Shown here piece by piece: positions 18,215 to 26,790 of a DNA stretch of 45,760 bases. Position numbers and translations under genes: made by a program. The stretch is from Caldilineales bacterium (GTDB lineage: Bacteria; Chloroflexota; Anaerolineae; J102). The notes under the pieces were generated by a model that saw only the letters and a program-made list of their open reading frames with translations, was not told the DNA's origin and searched no databases. Positions within the stretch are counted from its first letter, which is position 1; every line of letters begins with the position of its first letter. Location of the stretch: assembly GCA_024102915.1 (NCBI GenBank), contig JAGFJG010000168.1:1-45760 (forward strand). Reading direction: 5' to 3'.

Positions 18215-19549
18215 ATGGCTGAAGAGAGAAGCCCGTTTCGGTTTTTAGCTGCCAGCGCCCGCGGGTTAGAGCCGTCCGCCACGCTTGCCATCAATGAGTT
18301 GATCAACGATCTGTGGGACCAGGGCCGTGAGGTTTTTCACCTGGGGTTCGGCGAATCCCGCTTTCCCGTGCATCCCAAAATCGCCGAGGCGCTGCGGGCG
18401 CAAGTTCACCAGCAAAGCTATTTGCCGGCGCAGGGTTTGCGTCACGTTCGCGAGGCGATAGCCGCCTTCTATCAAGATCGGTTTCGCGTCCCGGCGCACC
18501 CCGACCGCATCATCGTGGGACCGGGCAGCAAGCCTCTCATTTACGCGCTGATGCTGGCGCTTGATGGCGATCTATTGCTGACGACGCCATCCTGGGTGAG
18601 TTATCAGCCGCACGCCCTGCTGGCGCACAAAGCCTCGCATCGCGTTCCCGGCGTGCCCGAAAACAACTATGAATTGGCCCCGGCACAATTATCTGACACC
18701 ATCACCAGGGTGCGGATGAACGGCGGAGATCCAGGCATTCTGATGCTCAACAGCCCCAGCAACCCCACCGGTCGTGTGCTCGACGCGCAAACACTGGAAG
18801 CGGTGGGGGCAATTTGCAGACAAGAGAATATCGGCATCCTCAGCGACGAGATTTACGGTCTGATCAATCACGGCTCCGTACCGCACGCCTCCGCCTCGCA
18901 ATTCTATCCCGAAGGAACCGTCGTGCTGGGCGGGATCAGCAAACACCTTTCGCTAGGCGGTTGGCGTTTTGGCGTGGCGGTGTTGCCGAATACAGAGGCC
19001 GGAGGAAGATTGTTAAAAGAATTGCGTGTCCTCGGCGGCGAAATCTGGTCGGCCACGACCGCGCCGGTGCAATACGCGGCGCAATTGGCCTACAGCGACG
19101 ACCCCGAAATTAATGCCTATATCGACGAATGCGCCGCCATCCATGCCATCCGCACGCATTATCTGTGGACGCATATCATAGCGATGGGCATCCGTTGTCC
19201 CCGGCCAGAGGGCGGGTTCTACCTGTTCCCCGACTTCGAATGGTGGCGAGAGCCATTGCAGAAACTCGGCGTCACGACCTCAGCCCAACTGTCGCTGTTC
19301 TTGCTGGAAAAATTCCAGATCGCCACTCTGCCCGGCTCCGCTTTCGGATCTCCCCCTACTCAACTCTCGTTGCGGCTTTCTTCCAGTTATCTGGATATGG
19401 AGTCACGCGAAAAAGCGCAGGCCATCCTCGACGCCTATCGCGTCGATCCCGATCCGAAGGCATTCATGAGCGATCATCATCCCGCCACCAATCGGGCATC
19501 GCAGCAGTTGGGCAGGGTGATCGAATACTTCGAGATGCAAAGCAATTAA
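18215..19549 (+). CDS. Class I/II PLP aminotransferase
   Basis: This 444-aa fold-type I aminotransferase shows LGFGESRFPVHPKI, SYLPAQGLRHVREAI (substrate pocket), LNSPSNPTGRVL, SDEIYG (Asp to the PLP ring nitrogen), the Schiff-base lysine in GGISKHLSLGGWRFG, and an Arg-containing C-terminal LSLRLSSSYL. It is aspartate/alanine aminotransferase-like; substrate unclear. About 45 extra residues follow the usual end of the domain. GAGGAG precedes the ATG by 9 nt. It lies in a plus-strand row with a transporter, another aminotransferase and a KamA-like enzyme. Confidence 0.88.
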   Translation: MAEERSPFRFLAASARGLEPSATLAINELINDLWDQGREVFHLGFGESRFPVHPKIAEALRAQVHQQSYLPAQGLRHVREAIAAFYQDRFRVPAHPDRIIVGPGSKPLIYALMLALDGDLLLTTPSWVSYQPHALLAHKASHRVPGVPENNYELAPAQLSDTITRVRMNGGDPGILMLNSPSNPTGRVLDAQTLEAVGAICRQENIGILSDEIYGLINHGSVPHASASQFYPEGTVVLGGISKHLSLGGWRFGVAVLPNTEAGGRLLKELRVLGGEIWSATTAPVQYAAQLAYSDDPEINAYIDECAAIHAIRTHYLWTHIIAMGIRCPRPEGGFYLFPDFEWWREPLQKLGVTTSAQLSLFLLEKFQIATLPGSAFGSPPTQLSLRLSSSYLDMESREKAQAILDAYRVDPDPKAFMSDHHPATNRASQQLGRVIEYFEMQSN

Positions 19550-19567
19550 ACGAAGCTCTCGTGTTTG

Positions 19568-19576
19568 TGGTATAAT
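19568..19576 (+). promoter_or_regulatory. Extended -10 promoter upstream of the KamA-like gene
   Basis: TGGTATAAT is a perfect extended -10 element, so a good -35 is not required; the -35 region is poor. Transcription starting near 19583 would give a leader of about 145 nt, including the small hairpin ACCCA-ATTC-TGGGT (19593-19606). Confidence 0.55.
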
Positions 19577-19728
19577 CAGAACTGTAGAGAAAACCCAATT
19601 CTGGGTGGTTCCATTCTGATTTTCAAGTGTGTCGGGGAATTAAGCGCATTTTGGTGGCCGTGGCATTGTGTGGGGAGATGATGCCTATCCGCCCATAATG
19701 GCTGTTCCCTCTCAATGATGAGGAAAAT

Positions 19729-21141
19729 ATGTCTATAAGTATCACAGCTCCCATTAACGCGCGCCATCTTTCCGCCGCATCTCCCAAATATCGGGCTTTC
19801 AACCTCAGGAATTTTCGCAAGATTCCTCAGATCGAACGCCTCTCCGCATCCGATGCATTCGCTGTCGAGGTTGTCGGAAATGTACTGCCTTTTCGGGCTA
19901 ACAACTATGTGATCGATGAACTCATCGATTGGGATAAAGCGCCGGACGACCCGATGTTCCGGCTGACATTTCCGCAGCGCAACATGCTGCGTCCGCGTCA
20001 CTTCGACAGGATTGCCAACCTGCTTCTCGACGATGCGGACCAAAAGATGTTGCAAACGGCGGCGACCGAGATTCGCTGGCAACTGAATCCGCACCCGGCC
20101 GGACAATTGGACAAGAATGTGCCCAGGCTTGATGGCAAGAGGGTGCAGGGGATTCAGCACAAATATCGCGAGACAGTCTTGTTTTTCCCCAGCCAGGGCC
20201 AGACCTGCCACGCGTTCTGCAGTTTTTGTTTCCGCTGGCCGCAATTTGTGGGAATGGAAGATATCAAATTCGTAGCCAAAGAAGCGGATGCCCTGATCCG
20301 CTACCTGCGCCAGCATCCCGAAGTCACCGACGTATTGTTTACCGGCGGGGATCCGCTGGTGATGACAGCGAAGAACCTGGCTGCATACATCGATCCCCTG
20401 TTGGAGGCGAACCTTCCCAATCTGCGCACGATCCGCATCGGCTCTAAATCCCTGAGCTACTGGCCGTATCGATTTCTGACGGATCGGGATGCGGACGATT
20501 TGCTGCGCCTGTTCGAACGAATCGTGAAGTCCGGACTCCATCTGGCGATCATGGCGCACTTCAATCATACGGCTGAGTTGAAAACGGCCGCGCTGGAACA
20601 GGCTGTGCGCCGCATCCGCAATACCGGCGCGGTCATTCGCACGCAATCGCCGCTGCTCCGCCACATCAACGACGATGCGAATATGTGGGCGGAGATGTGG
20701 CGAAAGCAAGTGAGCCTGGGCATGATCCCCTATTACATGTTCGTGGTGCGAGACACAGGAGCCCAACACTATTTCGGTCTGCCTTTGGTCGAGGCCTGGC
20801 ACATTTTCCAACAGGCCTACCAGCAAGTGAGCGGCATCTGTCGCACCGTGCGCGGCCCCAGCATGTCGGCGTCACCGGGCAAGGTGCAGGTGCTTGGCGT
20901 CCCCACGGTCGGCCAGGATCGCACGATCGCCCTGCGCTTCCTGCAAGCCCGAAACCCGAACTGGGTGCAACGCCCCTTCTTTGCCCGCTATGACGCGAAA
21001 GCAATCTGGCTGGACGAATTGAGACCGGCATTTGGGAAATCCCGCTTTTTCTACGAGGAACGGCCCGTAGAATTCAATCGTCAATCCTTGCAGGTCACTG
21101 GCGGAATCGATGAGAATCTCGGGTATGTGATCAGGACATAA
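19729..21141 (+). CDS. Lysine-2,3-aminomutase-family radical SAM/PLP enzyme
   Basis: This 470-aa protein belongs to the KamA family, which moves amino groups with a 4Fe-4S cluster, SAM and PLP. The cluster motif is Cys160, Cys164, Cys167 in CHAFCSFCFRW, followed by DVLFTGGDPLV. The PLP lysine is probably Lys385 in SASPGKVQVLG. Clostridial KamA has DAPGGGGK at that place and two Asp that bind the lysine side chain; these are not clearly conserved, so the substrate is probably not lysine. A GAGG lies 7 nt before the ATG. It has its own promoter and is followed by an acyl-CoA ligase. Confidence 0.85.
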   Translation: MSISITAPINARHLSAASPKYRAFNLRNFRKIPQIERLSASDAFAVEVVGNVLPFRANNYVIDELIDWDKAPDDPMFRLTFPQRNMLRPRHFDRIANLLLDDADQKMLQTAATEIRWQLNPHPAGQLDKNVPRLDGKRVQGIQHKYRETVLFFPSQGQTCHAFCSFCFRWPQFVGMEDIKFVAKEADALIRYLRQHPEVTDVLFTGGDPLVMTAKNLAAYIDPLLEANLPNLRTIRIGSKSLSYWPYRFLTDRDADDLLRLFERIVKSGLHLAIMAHFNHTAELKTAALEQAVRRIRNTGAVIRTQSPLLRHINDDANMWAEMWRKQVSLGMIPYYMFVVRDTGAQHYFGLPLVEAWHIFQQAYQQVSGICRTVRGPSMSASPGKVQVLGVPTVGQDRTIALRFLQARNPNWVQRPFFARYDAKAIWLDELRPAFGKSRFFYEERPVEFNRQSLQVTGGIDENLGYVIRT

Positions 21142-21187
21142 GCCTGGAATCAACTATGTAGATATGGCCCGCGCCGCCTTGCAAAGA

Positions 21188-21216
21188 TAGACACAGACGC
21201 CCAATTTGGCTACAAT
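21188..21216 (+). promoter_or_regulatory. Promoter of the acyl-CoA ligase gene
   Basis: TAGACA (21188-21193), a 17-bp spacer and TACAAT (21211-21216) match the sigma-70 consensus at 5 of 6 positions each. The start point would be near 21223, about 50 nt before the ATG at 21272. Confidence 0.6.
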
Positions 21217-21271
21217 ACATTCAGCGAAGTTGGGCTATCTCTTTCATAATTTGTCTCGCGCGGAGGCGAAC

Positions 21272-22945
21272 ATGTACTCACGACCCTGGCTGGAACACTA
21301 TGATCCTGGCGTACGGGCCACTCTCAGACCCTACCCGCAGATCACCCCTGTCGATATCGTGCACGAAACCGCACAACAACGACCTGATCACGCGGCGCTT
21401 TGGTTCAAGGGCAAAAGCCAGACTTATGCCCAATTGGATCGCCTGAGTGACGAGTTTGCCGCCGGTCTGATCAAACTGGGCGTAGAGAAAGGGGATCGGG
21501 TGGCGATTATGGCCGCCAATACGCCGCAATATGTGATTGCCGAGCTGGGCGTCTGGAAGGCGGGCGGGGTTGTCGCCTCCATCAATCCGCTCTACACCGG
21601 CAAAGAATTAGTGCACATGCTCACCGAAGCCGATGCCAAGATCGCCATTGTCATGACCCTGTTTTACGACAAGGTCAAGCAGGTGCAGTCGCAAACGCCG
21701 GTCAAGAAGATCATTGCAACCAATATCAAGGAATTCTTGCCGGGCATCAAGGCGCTGCTCTTCGCATTGCTGAAAGAGAAGAAAGATGGACATCGTATTA
21801 CGCTGCAAAATGGCGACAGTTGGTTCCAGGATGTGTTGAAATCGGGCAGGGGTTCGGGACGCCCGCAGGTGAGCATCGCCCCTGACGACCCGGCTCTGAT
21901 TCTGTTCACCGGCGGTACCACCGGACTATCGAAGGCGGCGGTGGGCACGCACCTGGGCATGGTGAAGTCGGGCATGCAGATCTTCGAATGGTTCAAGAAC
22001 ACCCTGGGCGAATGGGACGATGTTTTTCTCACGAGCCTGCCGCTCTTCCATGTTTTTGCCGCCGTGGGCGTACAGATGGCAGCCCTGACCGCGCGCGGCA
22101 CGATGGCACTGGTACCGAACCCGCGCGATTTGGACGATGTGATCGACACCATCGAAAAGACCAAATCGACATTTGTGCCCGGCGTCCCCACGTTCTATAA
22201 CGGCCTGCTCGCCAACGCTCGCGTGCGTGAGGGCAAGGCCGATCTCACCTCGATCAAGCTCTGCATTTCCGGCGCATCCGCACTGCTCAAGGACACAAAG
22301 GAGCGCTTCGAGGCCTTGGCCAATTGCCGTATCGTCGAGGGTTACGCCCTCACCGAATCGATGATGGCGATCGTCTGCACGCCTGTTTTGGGTGAATACA
22401 AGGTCGGTTCGGTGGGCATGCCCGTCTCGGATGTGGAAGTGCGCATCGTCGATTCCGACACCGGCCAGGAAGATCTGCCGGCCGGCGAAGTGGGCGAGAT
22501 ATTGATTAAAGCCGACCAACTGATGACAGGCTATCTGAACAGACCCGACGCCACGGCGGAGATTTTGAGCGATGGCTGGCTGTACACGGCCGACCTGGGA
22601 TACATGGACGAGGACGGCTATCTCTTCATCGTGGACCGCAAGAAGGACGTGATCAAACCCAGCGGCTTCCAGGTGTGGCCGCGCGAGGTCGAGGAAGTCA
22701 TCGCCGCCCACCCCAAAATCAAGGAAGTCGGCGTGGCCGGCGTGCCTGATGATCACACTTCGGAGGCGGTCAAAGCCTGGGTTGTGTTGGAAGAAGGCCA
22801 GGAGATGTCGGACGAAGAGATTCGCGAGTTCTGCAAAGAGCAACTCGCTGGTTACAAGGTCCCCAAGCAGGTGGAATTCCGCTCCGAATTACCCAAGAGC
22901 GCTGTGGGCAAGGTGCTGCGCCGCGAATTGTCGAAGCCGGAGTAA
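21272..22945 (+). CDS. Long-chain acyl-CoA synthetase (FadD-like)
   Basis: This 557-aa AMP-forming ligase activates a carboxylic acid, most likely a fatty acid, via acyl-AMP to acyl-CoA. It begins MYSRPWLEHYDPGV as in FadD proteins. ATP-binding motifs are LFTGGTTGLSKAA (P-loop-like), GYALTES, DGWLYTADLGYMDEDGYLFIVDRKKDVI, and the C-terminal catalytic lysine in PKSAVGKVLRRE. GGAGGCGAAC directly before ATG 21272 decides the start against an upstream in-frame codon at 21206. It has its own promoter and ends near a strong palindrome. Confidence 0.92.
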   Translation: MYSRPWLEHYDPGVRATLRPYPQITPVDIVHETAQQRPDHAALWFKGKSQTYAQLDRLSDEFAAGLIKLGVEKGDRVAIMAANTPQYVIAELGVWKAGGVVASINPLYTGKELVHMLTEADAKIAIVMTLFYDKVKQVQSQTPVKKIIATNIKEFLPGIKALLFALLKEKKDGHRITLQNGDSWFQDVLKSGRGSGRPQVSIAPDDPALILFTGGTTGLSKAAVGTHLGMVKSGMQIFEWFKNTLGEWDDVFLTSLPLFHVFAAVGVQMAALTARGTMALVPNPRDLDDVIDTIEKTKSTFVPGVPTFYNGLLANARVREGKADLTSIKLCISGASALLKDTKERFEALANCRIVEGYALTESMMAIVCTPVLGEYKVGSVGMPVSDVEVRIVDSDTGQEDLPAGEVGEILIKADQLMTGYLNRPDATAEILSDGWLYTADLGYMDEDGYLFIVDRKKDVIKPSGFQVWPREVEEVIAAHPKIKEVGVAGVPDDHTSEAVKAWVVLEEGQEMSDEEIREFCKEQLAGYKVPKQVEFRSELPKSAVGKVLRRELSKPE

Positions 22946-22956
22946 GGCGTAAATAA

Positions 22957-23019
22957 GTAATCAGTAGGCAGTGATCGGTATTCAGTGAAGAACCCAACTG
23001 ATCTCTGTCTACTGATTAT
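22957..23019. repeat. CAGT-word palindrome between convergent genes
   Basis: The 23-nt arms 22957-22979 and 22997-23019 are inverted copies with 19 of 23 matching. They are made of reiterated (A/T)TCAGT and AGGCAGT words. The element separates the convergent acyl-CoA ligase and glycosyltransferase genes and could terminate both. Related CAGT-word sequence lies at 43395-43440 and in the gatA start. Confidence 0.8.
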
Positions 23020-23031
23020 TGCTGAGCTGAT

Positions 23032-24675
23032 CTAGCCGCGCGGCCGCACGATGACCGTGTGTAATACACCGGAGCGATCGTAAACGACATCCACGATCTC
23101 TAGCTCCACCCCCTCGCTGGCAGCCAGCGCGTCCAACGCCTCGCGGCGACCCTGGAAATTGGTGCGGTCGGGCGGATGGATCAGAAACACCGTTTCAGGA
23201 TCGTGCAGCAAAGGGCGGATGCGTGCGGCGAAATCGTCATCTGGACGATCCACCGGCTCGTAACCAAACACTTCGATGGGGTTCACCCGACCGGCGGTGA
23301 CGAGGATGATGGGCGCTTCAAAGCCCCAGTCAAGGGCATAGGGCGTGAGCATGTTATGGGCCAGCAACGTCTCGCCCAGGCGGTAGGTTGCATCCGAATG
23401 GTCGGCATACCCCCCGCTGATCGCCAGCGCTCGATGATAGTTCACATCGACGGCCAGGCTGCTGATCGCCAGCGCCAGCGCCAGTCCCGCCGCTGCCAGA
23501 TTGGCCCATCGCCGAGGGAGGCTGCGGAACAACACGTTCCACCCACCGGCAGCGCCCAGAGCCAGAAAGGGGGAAAAAATGGCAAGGTGGGTGTACCACA
23601 GATCGGTCGGGGTGAGCGGGCTCTGCAACAGCAGCAGCCCCGTAAACGCGTAGACAAACAGCGCCCGCCAGGCCCATAGTCGCCATGCGCTGAGCCTGCG
23701 CCACAACAGCGCAACCACGCCGATGCCCAGACCCGTCAGCCAGGCCAGCGGCGCCAGGCGGTCGGTGAAATTCCCGCCCAGATACCAGAAATGGTCGCCT
23801 TGCAGATAATCGCCCAGTTGTTGCACACGCCTGAGTAGATTCGTGAGATAATCGGCGTTTTCGACGCCGTAATAGGATTGGCCTAATGCGCCCAGAAAAT
23901 GGCTGAAGGTGGCGCCGGTTTGGATGTTGAAAATCAAAAAGGGCAATAGCCCAAAGCCAAACGCCAGCAAGGCTGAGAGCAGCCAGCGGGGGCGCAGCAA
24001 AAGCCTGGGACTGAATCCGACCGCCGGAGTGATGCCCAGGCGTTGGCGCATCGCCCAGGCGGCTGGGGTCAGGAGGGCAATGGCGACCAGCGGCCACAGC
24101 ATGATGAATTTCGCCCACAACCCCAATCCGGCCAGGAATGCCGCCAGCAGCCACCATCGCAGCCGCCCGGTCTGCGCCAGCCGCCAGAGGGCCAGCAGGA
24201 TGCCGAGGCTGAAAGCGATGGTCGTGTTGGTCACATAGATGCCTTGGCGACTGAAAAACACATGCGATGGCTGTATCGCCAGCAGAAAAGCCGCCAATAA
24301 CGCCGCCCGCCCGCCCAGCCACACCCGGCCAAATCCAAAGGTCAGAAGCAGGATGCTCGCCCCTACCAGGATCGGCCACAGGCGCATGGTCGCAACGCTG
24401 ACGCCCCCGATCTTAAAAAAGAGAAGCAGGGCATAAGTGTTTAGCGCCCCCACATAATCCACCACCATGAGGGGAAGATCGAGGCCGAACAGAGGTTGTA
24501 GCGCGCCTCGATGCGCTTCCACCGGCTGCCCTGTGAGCAATTCGATAGCCGGCTTGGCCTCGACTGCCTCATCATAGTTAGGGCCGGGCAGGTTTATCTG
24601 ATAAAGCGTGAGGGCGAGGAAGAGAAGCAGACAACCCAGCAATAAGGTCAGGTAGAGACGCGAACGCTTTGCCAC
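23032..24675 (-). CDS. GT-C membrane glycosyltransferase (GT39/PMT-like)
   Basis: This 547-aa integral membrane protein has a first helix at about 9-28 followed by the extracytoplasmic loop NYDEAVEA, whose acidic residues match the catalytic loop of lipid-linked-sugar GT-C enzymes. About ten further helices follow. A soluble domain of about 130 residues ends the protein. It likely transfers a sugar from a polyprenyl phosphate donor to a protein or lipid at the cell surface; the acceptor is unknown. Translation starts at GTG 24675, 15 bp after the FecR-like gene, as the last gene of a compact seven-gene run. Confidence 0.82.
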   Translation of the reverse strand: MAKRSRLYLTLLLGCLLLFLALTLYQINLPGPNYDEAVEAKPAIELLTGQPVEAHRGALQPLFGLDLPLMVVDYVGALNTYALLLFFKIGGVSVATMRLWPILVGASILLLTFGFGRVWLGGRAALLAAFLLAIQPSHVFFSRQGIYVTNTTIAFSLGILLALWRLAQTGRLRWWLLAAFLAGLGLWAKFIMLWPLVAIALLTPAAWAMRQRLGITPAVGFSPRLLLRPRWLLSALLAFGFGLLPFLIFNIQTGATFSHFLGALGQSYYGVENADYLTNLLRRVQQLGDYLQGDHFWYLGGNFTDRLAPLAWLTGLGIGVVALLWRRLSAWRLWAWRALFVYAFTGLLLLQSPLTPTDLWYTHLAIFSPFLALGAAGGWNVLFRSLPRRWANLAAAGLALALAISSLAVDVNYHRALAISGGYADHSDATYRLGETLLAHNMLTPYALDWGFEAPIILVTAGRVNPIEVFGYEPVDRPDDDFAARIRPLLHDPETVFLIHPPDRTNFQGRREALDALAASEGVELEIVDVVYDRSGVLHTVIVRPRG

Positions 24676-24690
24676 GGGTCGAACCCAGCA

Positions 24691-25968
24691 CTATTGGGCG
24701 ATGAGGCCGACGCCGGAAACCTGACTGCGATAGTTGTGGCCGCTGCCGTAGATGCGAATCCGGGTCACCTTTTGCGGGCGAGGAAAGGTGGGGCTATTCA
24801 GAAAGTCGGGGGATTCGTAATCGTACCAGACGAAGTACGGGATTTTTTCACTGTCCCGGATCGGCCAGTTGGCGACGGGATCGGTCGCATAGAATCCCCA
24901 CGTCCAGAAGCGCTCGTTGCCATCCACGTCGACAAAATCGATGCGGGCCATGAGGGGGAATTCGGAGGATTGCTGACCGCCGCCCGGCAGACTTTGATTC
25001 AAGAGCAACACATCCATTCGCAGTTTCAAGCTGTCGAAATCCAGCACATCCGCATTGATTTCCTGCACGATGGCGGTCTCGGTATGGATGCCTTCCTCGC
25101 CTTCCCGCGCAAAATAGGCGGCGCGGCGATCACCGCTCGGCACAATCGTCACCGTGCCGCTTTCGACGGTTGATGGGTCGCCCGCGTCCACAACCGTCTG
25201 CACCTCCCACCCCTCGTTCAATGGATCCATAAAATCGCCATTTTGCACCAGATTAACAGGCCCGGCCTCTGGCAGGGTTGGGGGCTGGCCCATGGCAATC
25301 GTGCTGCGCTGACCGCTGCTGAGATTGATGATCTGACCCTGGCTTTCGACCAACACCTCACCTGCGCGGGCGCTGACTTCGGTGCTGTCATTCGTGACAG
25401 CGATGGCGGCGTCACCGCCGTTGTGCAGCTTGATATTGCCGTGTAATGTATCGACCAGAATATCCAGGGGGCGTTCGCCGATAGAACTGCCCGACACGCG
25501 CGCCTGTCCCAAATTCAACTTCAGCCGCACCTGCTCCGGCAGGTCGCTGATCTGAAACTGCGGCGTACGCGCCTGCTCAAATAAAAGCTCGCTATTGCTG
25601 CGCAACTGCACATTCGCCAGCGTCAGGTTGGCGTTTTCACCATCTCCAATCGTCACATTCGCCCTGGCGTTTTCATCGGTACGAACCAGATCACCCTCCG
25701 CCAACGCATTTCGATCCACCACCGCCACCGTGCCACCCGAATCCGACCTGATCACCAGCGTCGTGCCGCGAATGGCTTCGACCTCGGTCGGGCGTACGTC
25801 GGTGGCATTATGGAGGTACCAATTCAGCAACAGCGGCGTGCCGATGAGAAGCGCCAACAGGATAATGAAAGCGATCCACAACATGACCCACGCCTGTCTG
25901 CCCACGTTTTCGTAAGGGCTGGGGGCTGCGGAAGAGGGCGAATTGGAGGCAGGTTGGGCGGCAGTCAT
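24691..25968 (-). CDS. Membrane-anchored FecR-domain protein
   Basis: This 425-aa protein has a Pro/Ser-rich cytoplasmic N-terminus, one membrane helix (about 28-51) and a large external part. Residues 60-240 contain beta-rich FecR-like sequence (EGDLVRTDENARANVTIGDG and LNLGQARVSG). The C-terminal half (about 245-425) starts LVQNGDFMDPLNEGWEVQ, a start common in galactose-binding-like jelly-roll domains. A classical FecR sigma-regulator role is unlikely because no sigma factor or TonB receptor is nearby. It may be a surface sugar-binding protein serving the adjacent glycosyltransferase. Confidence 0.75.
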   Translation of the reverse strand: MTAAQPASNSPSSAAPSPYENVGRQAWVMLWIAFIILLALLIGTPLLLNWYLHNATDVRPTEVEAIRGTTLVIRSDSGGTVAVVDRNALAEGDLVRTDENARANVTIGDGENANLTLANVQLRSNSELLFEQARTPQFQISDLPEQVRLKLNLGQARVSGSSIGERPLDILVDTLHGNIKLHNGGDAAIAVTNDSTEVSARAGEVLVESQGQIINLSSGQRSTIAMGQPPTLPEAGPVNLVQNGDFMDPLNEGWEVQTVVDAGDPSTVESGTVTIVPSGDRRAAYFAREGEEGIHTETAIVQEINADVLDFDSLKLRMDVLLLNQSLPGGGQQSSEFPLMARIDFVDVDGNERFWTWGFYATDPVANWPIRDSEKIPYFVWYDYESPDFLNSPTFPRPQKVTRIRIYGSGHNYRSQVSGVGLIAQ

Positions 25969-25986
25969 CGGCTGGGGTGAGTGAAC

Positions 25987-26265
25987 TCAGGCGAAACGAA
26001 AAGATGCATATTCGCCAGTATACGTGGAAAAGTGGGCTTCGACATCATCGACTCTGGCCAGGGATGGGCCTTCGTGCAAGATTAGCAGCAATTGTTGCAG
26101 GGCGTCTTCGGGGCCTTCGGCGACGACTTCGACGGTACGTCGGGGGAAGTACACGTTGCGAACTGAGCCGTTGAGACCCAGCCTTTGGGCGTTCTCGACC
26201 ACAAATGCGCGGAATCCGACCCCCTGCACCCGGCCTTGAACCGTAGCTTTGAGTCGGCGATTCAT
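25987..26265 (-). CDS. acyP: Acylphosphatase
   Basis: This 92-aa enzyme hydrolyses acyl phosphates. GRVQGVGFRAFV carries the phosphate-cradle loop and catalytic Arg, and GLNGSVRN carries the catalytic Asn; both are intact. Length is typical (about 90 aa). The open frame extends upstream, but ATG 26265 overlaps the TGA of the TPR gene (ATGA), marking it as the start. Confidence 0.93.
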   Translation of the reverse strand: MNRRLKATVQGRVQGVGFRAFVVENAQRLGLNGSVRNVYFPRRTVEVVAEGPEDALQQLLLILHEGPSLARVDDVEAHFSTYTGEYASFRFA

Positions 26266-26783
26266 GCTGAATCCGAGGCGGAGTTTTGGGCGGTACGCGC
26301 TTTGCGCAGCCACCATGATGCATCCCGATCGGCGGGATTGGCGCGCACAGCGGCCTGGAACCACGCCGCTGCCGCGTCCCATTCCTTTCTCTCAGCGTGA
26401 ATAAGCCCTACGTTGTAATGGGCGTTCGGTGCGACCGGGTCGCAGGCGATAGCTCGCTCATAGGCGGTGATGGCCTTATCCTGAGCGGAGCGCGAAGAGA
26501 ATTCCAGCCTGCCCAGATACGCCGCAGCCAGGTTCAGCCACACCTGCGCATTTTGCGGGTGCTTCTCTGCGGTCATCTCCAGCAACGCAACTGCCCGGCT
26601 CCATTTGGCGTTCATCACCAGGGCGCCGCCATAGGTGATCGCCACATCGGGATCATCGGGCGCGAGCGCATAAGCTTGTTCCAGCGAGGCCAGAGCTTCG
26701 GCATTGCGTCCCGACCGCAACAGGCGCGCGCCATCGTTCAGCAAGCTGTTGACGGATGGTTGGGGGCCTTCGCTTTCCTTCAT
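26262..26783 (-). CDS. TPR-repeat protein
   Basis: This 173-aa soluble protein has about four tetratricopeptide repeats, seen as NAEALASLEQAYALAPDDPDV, then WSRAVALLEMTAEKHPQN, AITAYERAIACDPVAPNAHY and WDAAAAWFQAAVRANPADRD. It has no signal peptide, so it likely acts as a cytoplasmic scaffold. No enzymatic domain is present. The gene starts 7 bp after the AEC transporter stop and overlaps acyP, so it belongs to the same transcript. Confidence 0.85.
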   Translation of the reverse strand: MKESEGPQPSVNSLLNDGARLLRSGRNAEALASLEQAYALAPDDPDVAITYGGALVMNAKWSRAVALLEMTAEKHPQNAQVWLNLAAAYLGRLEFSSRSAQDKAITAYERAIACDPVAPNAHYNVGLIHAERKEWDAAAAWFQAAVRANPADRDASWWLRKARTAQNSASDSA

Positions 26784-26790
26784 TTGCCGA

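Noticed and set aside
19583..19728. Lysine riboswitch in the leader of the KamA-like gene
   Set aside because: The leader is about 145 nt, but I see only a small 5-bp hairpin and none of the conserved lysine-riboswitch core sequences.
24691..25968. FecR anti-sigma regulator of an iron-uptake system
   Set aside because: No ECF sigma factor or TonB-dependent receptor is nearby, and the C-terminal half looks like a jelly-roll binding domain.
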